DNA of 32,506 bases from Alphaproteobacteria bacterium (lineage in GTDB: Bacteria; Pseudomonadota; Alphaproteobacteria; Paracaedibacterales; CAIULA01), in NCBI GenBank assembly GCA_947475175.1, contig CANJLN010000013.1, positions 1-32,506 of the forward strand, given 5' to 3'. The translations under genes and the position numbers were made by a program. Shown here piece by piece: positions 27,787-32,506 of the stretch. Numbering within the stretch: the first letter of the stretch is position 1; each line of letters opens with the position of its first letter. The notes under the pieces were generated by a model that saw only the letters and a list, made by a program, of their open reading frames with translations, was not told the origin of the DNA and did no database searches.

Positions 27787-29187
27787 ATGAGGATGCAAAT
27801 AAATACGGTTGATTCTGTTTTAAATCCTGAAGTTAAAAAATCTGTGGCCATTGTTTTAATGGGGAACTTTCTTGATTTCTTTGATTTGATGCTGGCTGTT
27901 CATCTGACTGTTATTCTGACAAAGATTTTTATTCCAAGTAATTCATCTCTGACGCCTCTTTTAGTCGCTTTTATGTTTTGTTCTTCTTTTTGTATTCGTC
28001 CTTTTGCAGCCATTTTCTGGGGCTATATTGGCGATACAATCGGTCGCGTTCCTGTTCTGATATCAACCACATTTTTAATGTCGATTTCATGCATTCTGAT
28101 TCCTAACATCCCTTCTTATGCGGAATGGGGGACTTTGTCAGCTGTTCTATTCCTGTCGCTTCGCCTTGTTCAGGGATTTGCCTCAGGCGGTGAATGTATT
28201 GCAGCGGATGTTTTCATCACAGAAACGGTTCCAAAACCCAAAGTTTATTTCTGCAGTGCCTTGGTTGAAGCTACCTGTTCCTTTGGTGGTTTAGCTGCTT
28301 GTGGCGTCGGGGCCATTTGTGTTTTTCTCTCACCAGAAAATGGTTGGAAGATTCCTTTTTATATCGGTTCAGGCGTAGCCGTGCTTGGAACAATTGCCAG
28401 AAGAACTCTAAAAGAAGCTCCGGAGTTTGTCAGAGCATTAGAAAAAAGGGCACCCAAGCGAAAGTTTTTGGATCTTTATCTGTCGCTTGATTTTAAAAAT
28501 CGTAACATTCCTGCCTTGTTTGCCCTCTACCTTTTTCCGGCGATGGCTTTTTATTTCTCTTTGGCTTTTTTACCCTCTGTCCTTTCCAATCAACTAGGAA
28601 TCAGTGCTGATAGGATTATGGCTCAAACAACGCTTGTTCTTTTTATCGTGATGTGTGCAGAAGTTGGGTATGGATTGTTGGGGTTAAAATTTCATCCCTT
28701 TAACATTCTGAAGTTTAAGCTATTTTCTCTTTTGGCACTTATGCCTGTGATGGCTGTCACCATTAATGGTTTTACAAGTGCCATGACTATTTTTGTGATT
28801 CAAGTAGTTGTTTTATGTCTTGGTCAAGGACTCAGCCCAGCGACCCCTCTCATTAACAAGAGTTTTCCCATTTTTGGAAGGTACACCTATCTTCTTCTTA
28901 TATGGGCTGTGTCTCATTCTTTGATCTATCTGATAACGGCATATATTTGCGATCATATAGCAAGCTTTCAAGGGATATGTTTATTGTTGTTTGTGGCTGC
29001 TTTGATTTCACTTGGGGGAGTGTATGCTTTCGTACCAAAGGATAAAATGCTAGCCGTTAGACTCTCTCAGAATCCATCTGGAGGTATTCCGTTGGAAGAA
29101 ATTATGGAAGAAGAAGCAAAGTATGAGATTTTAGAGCAAAAGGAAAAGGAACAGTTTATACAGGAATGGTTGAAGAAAATAAGTTGA
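27787..29187 (+). CDS. MFS transporter, ProP-like metabolite:H+ symporter family
   Basis: This encodes 466 residues with about twelve membrane helices. The loop 2-3 motif GYIGDTIGRVPVL is the MFS signature, and RLVQGFASGGECIAADVFITE matches the metabolite:H+ symporter (ProP/ShiA) branch. Early FLDFFDLMLA also fits this branch. Substrates in the branch include proline, betaine and dicarboxylates; which one applies here is unknown. Host-associated alphaproteobacteria commonly carry several ProP-like carriers. AGGAAA lies right before the ATG; an ATG two codons later is equally possible. The gene is divergent from divL across a 214-bp A+T-rich region. Confidence 0.88.
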   Translation: MRMQINTVDSVLNPEVKKSVAIVLMGNFLDFFDLMLAVHLTVILTKIFIPSNSSLTPLLVAFMFCSSFCIRPFAAIFWGYIGDTIGRVPVLISTTFLMSISCILIPNIPSYAEWGTLSAVLFLSLRLVQGFASGGECIAADVFITETVPKPKVYFCSALVEATCSFGGLAACGVGAICVFLSPENGWKIPFYIGSGVAVLGTIARRTLKEAPEFVRALEKRAPKRKFLDLYLSLDFKNRNIPALFALYLFPAMAFYFSLAFLPSVLSNQLGISADRIMAQTTLVLFIVMCAEVGYGLLGLKFHPFNILKFKLFSLLALMPVMAVTINGFTSAMTIFVIQVVVLCLGQGLSPATPLINKSFPIFGRYTYLLLIWAVSHSLIYLITAYICDHIASFQGICLLLFVAALISLGGVYAFVPKDKMLAVRLSQNPSGGIPLEEIMEEEAKYEILEQKEKEQFIQEWLKKIS

Positions 29188-29199
29188 TCTGTCAATCCA

Positions 29200-29273
29200 C
29201 GTCATTCCCGCGTAGGCGGGAATCCAGGAATTCTATGGATCCCCGACTCGGCCTTCGGCTTGTCGCGGACGAC
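29200..29273. repeat. Palindromic repeat family C
   Basis: CGTCATTCCCGCGTAGGCGG begins the element. The stem ATTCCCGC/GCGGGAAT (29204-29223) has a four-base loop. A second palindromic part around GGATCCCCGACTCGG and CTTGTCGCGG ends in GACGAC. It belongs to a widespread type of bacterial intergenic repeat. It lies between the convergent MFS and rpoZ genes and may act as a bidirectional terminator. Confidence 0.75.
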
Positions 29274-29354
29274 AATGGGTAACATTTCTTGCCATTTTTC
29301 AAAGTTCGTACAGCTGTTTTGGTTCAGCCGGAAGAAAACTACGGTGAGAGGGAG

Positions 29355-29777
29355 CTAAACCTCTTCCTCTTCGATAGCGTCGTCGGAATCTTCCGATTCA
29401 TCTTCTTCAGATTCCTCGTCTTCTTCGCTAGGCTCTTCATCAGAGACAATCATGTCAGCAGCTTCGGCCTTACGTTGACCTTGCCAACTTTGCTCTGCTT
29501 GCATAACGTCTTGGAGCTCTTCATCTAGTTCACTCTCTGTTTCGTCAATGAACACGTTACGTTGCATGGCTTTAATGACACCCTCGCGTAAAGCATCCAG
29601 AGAAATTGTGTTTTCAGAAATCTCACGTAAAGCCACAACGGGGTTCTTGTCATTATCGCGAGCAATGCTCAAAGAGGCTCCAGCAGAAATTTCACGTGCG
29701 CGCTTAGAGGCGAGCAAAACCAGCTCGAAACGGTTGGGTACGTTGATAATGCAATCTTCAACAGTTACGCGTGCCAT
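29355..29777 (-). CDS. rpoZ: DNA-directed RNA polymerase omega subunit
   Basis: This encodes 140 residues from the ATG at 29777, with AAGGAG 8 bases upstream; the frame is open to a TTG two codons earlier. The conserved core is [20 protein letters not shown] followed by [13 protein letters not shown], which binds the RNA polymerase beta' subunit. After residue 110 there is an extension ending in a nearly pure Glu/Asp/Ser tail ([19 protein letters not shown]). Acidic tails occur in other alphaproteobacterial omega subunits, but this one is long. A possible promoter is at 29810-29839. Confidence 0.93.
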   Translation of the reverse strand: MARVTVEDCIINVPNRFELVLLASKRAREISAGASLSIARDNDKNPVVALREISENTISLDALREGVIKAMQRNVFIDETESELDEELQDVMQAEQSWQGQRKAEAADMIVSDEEPSEEDEESEEDESEDSDDAIEEEEV

Positions 29778-29809
29778 TGGCAAAGCTCCTTAATTAATTC
29801 TGAAACCTT

Positions 29810-29839
29810 AAAATAGCGTCTCTCTGCTAGAAAAATCAA
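29810..29839 (-). promoter_or_regulatory. Candidate rpoZ promoter
   Basis: On the minus strand TTGATT (29834-29839) and TATTTT (29810-29815) are 18 bp apart, in the divergent rpoZ-cysS gap. Visual evidence only. Confidence 0.35.
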
Positions 29840-29886
29840 GATAAACTTGGCATAGTGTTGTTATTATCTCTTAAAAACAGAAAACA

Positions 29887-31338
29887 ATGCCTCTCAAACT
29901 TTACAATAGCCTTTCAAGGCGCAAAGAAATATTTAAGCCCTTGGACCCTCAAGACATCAAGATGTATGTGTGCGGACCCACTGTGTATGATCGTGCACAC
30001 CTTGGAAATGCTCGGCCCATTGTCGTTTTTGACGTTCTTTATCGCTATCTAAAAATGGCTTATCCAAAAGTCACTTACGTGCGTAATATAACGGATGTTG
30101 ATGATAAAATTAACGCGGCTAGCAAAAAACAAGGGATTTCGATACAAGAGTTAACGGAAAAAACAACAGTTGCTTTTCACGCCGATGTGAAAGAGCTTGG
30201 AGCTCTCCCACCCGATCATGAGCCAAAAGCGACAGAACATATCCCGCAAATGATAGAGATGATTCAAACGCTGATCGACAAGGGGCATGCCTATGAAGCC
30301 GGTGGGCATGTATTATTTCAGGTTAACCGTTCCAAAGCGTATGGAACTTTGTCACGTCGGAATCAGGATGAGTTATTGGCAGGGGCACGTGTTGAAGTCG
30401 CGCCTTACAAAAAAGATCCAGGCGACTTTGTTTTGTGGAAACCCTCCGCAGAAGATATTCCTGGTTGGGATAGCCCTTGGGGCAGGGGACGACCCGGATG
30501 GCATATAGAATGCTCGGCCATGAGCGAGCATTATCTCGGGAAAGTTTTTGATATTCATGGCGGCGGAATCGATTTGATATTTCCTCATCACGAAAATGAA
30601 ATGGCACAAAGTTGTTCGGCTCATGAAACAGAGATTATGGCTCGTTATTGGCTGCACAATGGTCATTTGACCATAAGCGACAAAAAAATGTCTAAATCCT
30701 TGGGTAATTTCTTTACTGTTCATGATTTATTAAAAGATCATGCCGGTGAAACCATTCGTCTTGCCTTGTTGATGACTCATTATCGTCAGCCCCTTGATTG
30801 GTCGTTTGATCTTTTAGGGCAAGCCAAACAGACTTTGGATCGTTGGTATACGGCTATTAGAGACACCAGCACTGTACCTCCATCATCGGACTCCCCTTCG
30901 TCATCATCATCGTTCTCCTCTTCGTCATCTTCGGACCCCACACTGTCATCCTCGGACTTGTTCCGAGGATCTAAAGAATACATGGGAGTTTTAAACGCTC
31001 TCGAAGATGATTTGAATACCCCCCTTGCGATTAGCGGTATCCATCAATTGGTCAACCAGCTTAATAAAACTCAAAACCAGCAAGAAAAAGAAAATCTTGT
31101 GGGTCAAATTCAGGCAGCTGCTGATTTGATGGGACTATTACAATCTTCCCCTCAACGCTGGTTGCAAGGAGAAGAGAGCGATGTAGACACTCAAGAGATT
31201 GAGCAATTAATTGCAGACAGAAATTTAGCCCGTAAAAATAAAGACTTCGCTGAATCAGACAGAATAAGGGATCTTTTGTTAGACAAAAGCATTCAACTAG
31301 AGGATACAGCACAAGGAACCACATGGAGACTACTATAG
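29887..31338 (+). CDS. cysS: Cysteinyl-tRNA synthetase with repeat-encoded insert
   Basis: This encodes 483 residues. Class I signatures are present: YVCGPTVYDRAHLGNAR (HIGH-type HLGN) and KKMSKSLGN (267-271). The zinc ligands are Cys29, Cys209, His234 and Glu238. Residues about 329-363 form a Ser-rich insert (PPSSDSPSSSSSFSSSSSSD, then SSSDLFRGSK) lying between the helical part ending LDRWYTAIRDTS and the anticodon-binding start EYMGVLNALEDDLNTP. In other CysRS proteins this is a short variable linker, so activity is probably kept. The insert is the in-frame family A repeat. trmJ overlaps the 3' end by 16 bp. Confidence 0.95.
   Translation: MPLKLYNSLSRRKEIFKPLDPQDIKMYVCGPTVYDRAHLGNARPIVVFDVLYRYLKMAYPKVTYVRNITDVDDKINAASKKQGISIQELTEKTTVAFHADVKELGALPPDHEPKATEHIPQMIEMIQTLIDKGHAYEAGGHVLFQVNRSKAYGTLSRRNQDELLAGARVEVAPYKKDPGDFVLWKPSAEDIPGWDSPWGRGRPGWHIECSAMSEHYLGKVFDIHGGGIDLIFPHHENEMAQSCSAHETEIMARYWLHNGHLTISDKKMSKSLGNFFTVHDLLKDHAGETIRLALLMTHYRQPLDWSFDLLGQAKQTLDRWYTAIRDTSTVPPSSDSPSSSSSFSSSSSSDPTLSSSDLFRGSKEYMGVLNALEDDLNTPLAISGIHQLVNQLNKTQNQQEKENLVGQIQAAADLMGLLQSSPQRWLQGEESDVDTQEIEQLIADRNLARKNKDFAESDRIRDLLLDKSIQLEDTAQGTTWRLL
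30871..30977 (+). repeat. Palindromic repeat family A inside cysS
   Basis: The core at 30945-30977 is identical to 19672-19704 in coxB over 33 bp, with hairpin ATCCTCGGA/TCCGAGGAT (30948-30970). Upstream 30871-30944 contains degraded TCATC-TTCGGAC units, the reverse complement of the tandem part seen at 108-226. It is multiple-of-three in effect and keeps the reading frame. Confidence 0.85.
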
Positions 31339-32069
31339 AGGCTGGCCCAGTCATTGTTTTAGTTGAAACCCAACTGGCAGACAATCTGGGAGCTGTTGCA
31401 CGGGCCATGGCTAACTTTGGTTTAAAAGATTTACGTCTCGTCAGGCCAAAAGTAAGTCCAGATGATCCAACGGCAATTGCAACTGCTGTTGGTGCTCGCT
31501 CACTGCTTCAAAACGCTAAGGTTTTTGAAAGTTTAAACGCAGCAACAAAAGATTTATCGCATCTGTTTGGAACGACGGCATGCGAGCGAGAGATGATCAA
31601 GAAATATTATACACCGCGTGAGTTTGCTTCTACAGCCGTCTTTCCTTCTCAAATTGGAATCATCTTTGGCCCAGAGCGCACGGGGCTCAGCAATGAAGAC
31701 ATAGCCCAATGTTACGGTATTATTCGTATCCCTGTTAACCCAGAGTTTTCGTCCCTCAATTTGGGGCAAGCTCTGGTCATTATTGCTTATGAGCTCTTTT
31801 TATCAAAAGATATGACTCCGTCAAGTTTTTTGCATCTAGGCTCAACGAAACCTGCCACACAAGAAGAGCTTGTCTATTTCTTAAGCAATCTAGAGCAAAA
31901 ACTAGACAACACTCACTTTTGGCGGACAGCTTCTAAGAAACCTGTTATGTGGCGCAATCTTAGAAACATCTTTACTCGGATGGATCTGACTCAACAGGAA
32001 ACAAAAACACTGAATGGCATGATTGATGCTCTATCAGCGCGTCAACAAACCAGACCAAAAAGTCTCTAA
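31323..32069 (+). CDS. trmJ: TrmJ-type tRNA 2'-O-ribose methyltransferase (SPOUT family)
   Basis: This encodes 248 residues. SPOUT motifs are visible: LADNLGAVARAMANFGLKDLRLV at the N-terminus, GIIFGPERTGLSNEDI in the middle, and IPVNPEFSSLNLGQALVIIAYEL forming the knotted SAM-binding site. TrmJ methylates ribose of nucleotide 32 in several tRNAs. The C-terminal helical extension (about 170-245) matches TrmJ rather than TrmL. AAGGA lies 5 bases before the ATG, within cysS. The 3' end overlaps the convergent regulator gene by 36 bp. Confidence 0.88.
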   Translation: METTIEAGPVIVLVETQLADNLGAVARAMANFGLKDLRLVRPKVSPDDPTAIATAVGARSLLQNAKVFESLNAATKDLSHLFGTTACEREMIKKYYTPREFASTAVFPSQIGIIFGPERTGLSNEDIAQCYGIIRIPVNPEFSSLNLGQALVIIAYELFLSKDMTPSSFLHLGSTKPATQEELVYFLSNLEQKLDNTHFWRTASKKPVMWRNLRNIFTRMDLTQQETKTLNGMIDALSARQQTRPKSL

Positions 32070-32480
32070 CTTACGTAAAGTCTGGCAGAAACTATCCATA
32101 TCCTCTGGCCCAGCAACTTCTTTATGCAAGATGTCTGCTTGGCTTCCGAGTATCAGATCTAGCTTTGCAAAAAGCTCTAAGCCTTTTGGAGAAAGCTTGA
32201 CATGACTGGAACGTTTGTCATGAGGAGAAGGAACTTGCGACACATAATCATTTTGAACCATCTTCCGTAAGTTATAGGAAACATTGGAACCCAAATAATA
32301 GCCTCTGTTGGTTAATTCCCCAACGGTGAGCTGGCTTTGTCCAATGTTATAGAGCACAAGAGCCTGTACGTTGTTAATGTCTCTGGTGTGGAGACGGTCC
32401 AATTCCATTTTCACAACTTCTAAAAAAAGTCTGTGAAGGCGTTCGATCATCACTACGGCTTCGAAATAAGCATCTTTCAT
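32034..32480 (-). CDS. MarR family winged-helix regulator, LdtR-like
   Basis: This encodes 148 residues. The winged helix is seen in LTVGELTNRGYYLGSNVSYNLRKMV with wing residues SPHDKRSSHVKLSPKGLELF. The combination with an N-terminal dimerisation helix (IERLHRLFLEVVKMELDRL) resembles the LdtR group of alphaproteobacteria, which in Liberibacter controls an L,D-transpeptidase gene; I assign this by memory of the motif. AGGA lies 7 bases before the ATG. The target genes are not evident here. The gene start is near the window edge, so its upstream context is unseen. Confidence 0.8.
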   Translation of the reverse strand: MKDAYFEAVVMIERLHRLFLEVVKMELDRLHTRDINNVQALVLYNIGQSQLTVGELTNRGYYLGSNVSYNLRKMVQNDYVSQVPSPHDKRSSHVKLSPKGLELFAKLDLILGSQADILHKEVAGPEDMDSFCQTLRKLETFWSGLLTR

Positions 32481-32506
32481 TTTTTCATCCTAGAGTTTTC
32501 GTGTAC

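Overview
The window looks like an alphaproteobacterial chromosome with moderate to low G+C. The support is gene content. There is an A1-type cytochrome c oxidase operon (coxB-coxA-ctaB), a DivL-type tyrosine pseudo-kinase, a DUF3576 lipoprotein, HU followed by tRNA-Val, split GatCAB genes and an omega subunit with an acidic tail. A ProP-like transporter, secreted proteins of unknown function, a secreted phospholipase-D-like protein, a HigBA module and palindromic repeats inserted in frame in essential genes suggest a host-associated lineage such as Holosporales/Paracaedibacteraceae or Rickettsiales. That placement is inference. motA/motB imply a flagellum.

Layout. 1-232 holds a palindromic repeat with about 23-bp tandem units. 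233-5360 (minus) is an overlapping five-gene chain: an LptM-like 38-residue lipoprotein, lysA, a C26 glutamine-amidotransferase-like hydrolase, a DUF3142 protein and a large secreted helical protein. Upstream of it on the same strand are tRNA-Val(UAC), HU and lipB. 6583-6897 has no convincing gene and contains a G+C-rich patch. 6898-11938 (minus) carries a DUF3576 lipoprotein, a porin with its own terminator, gatB and gatA. 12095-12556 (plus) is a small secreted unknown. 12563-14335 (minus) holds cytochrome b561, a TlpA-like thioredoxin and ssb. 14433-16977 (plus) is erpA, a secreted PLD, xthA and gatC in tight succession. 17008-18783 (minus) encodes a secreted TPR-like protein. 18943-19562 is higBA. 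19640-23016 is coxB-coxA-ctaB, followed by motA-motB to 25209. divL (minus) meets motB tail to tail. Then come a ProP-like MFS transporter, a third kind of palindromic repeat, rpoZ (minus), cysS-trmJ (plus) and a MarR/LdtR-like regulator (minus).

The most interesting signal is the repeats. The same 33-bp palindromic core lies inside coxB and inside cysS, read in the same frame (SSSDLFRGSK). In cysS it sits in a variable surface linker. In coxB it is followed by a second palindromic repeat whose right half appears to encode the hydrophobic core of the signal peptide. This resembles the Rickettsia palindromic elements known to insert in proteins, but the core seen here is not one I can name. 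Other points of interest are a Lys-Asp repeat linker in MotB built from AAAGAT hexamers, and a promoter/operator that would make higB leaderless.
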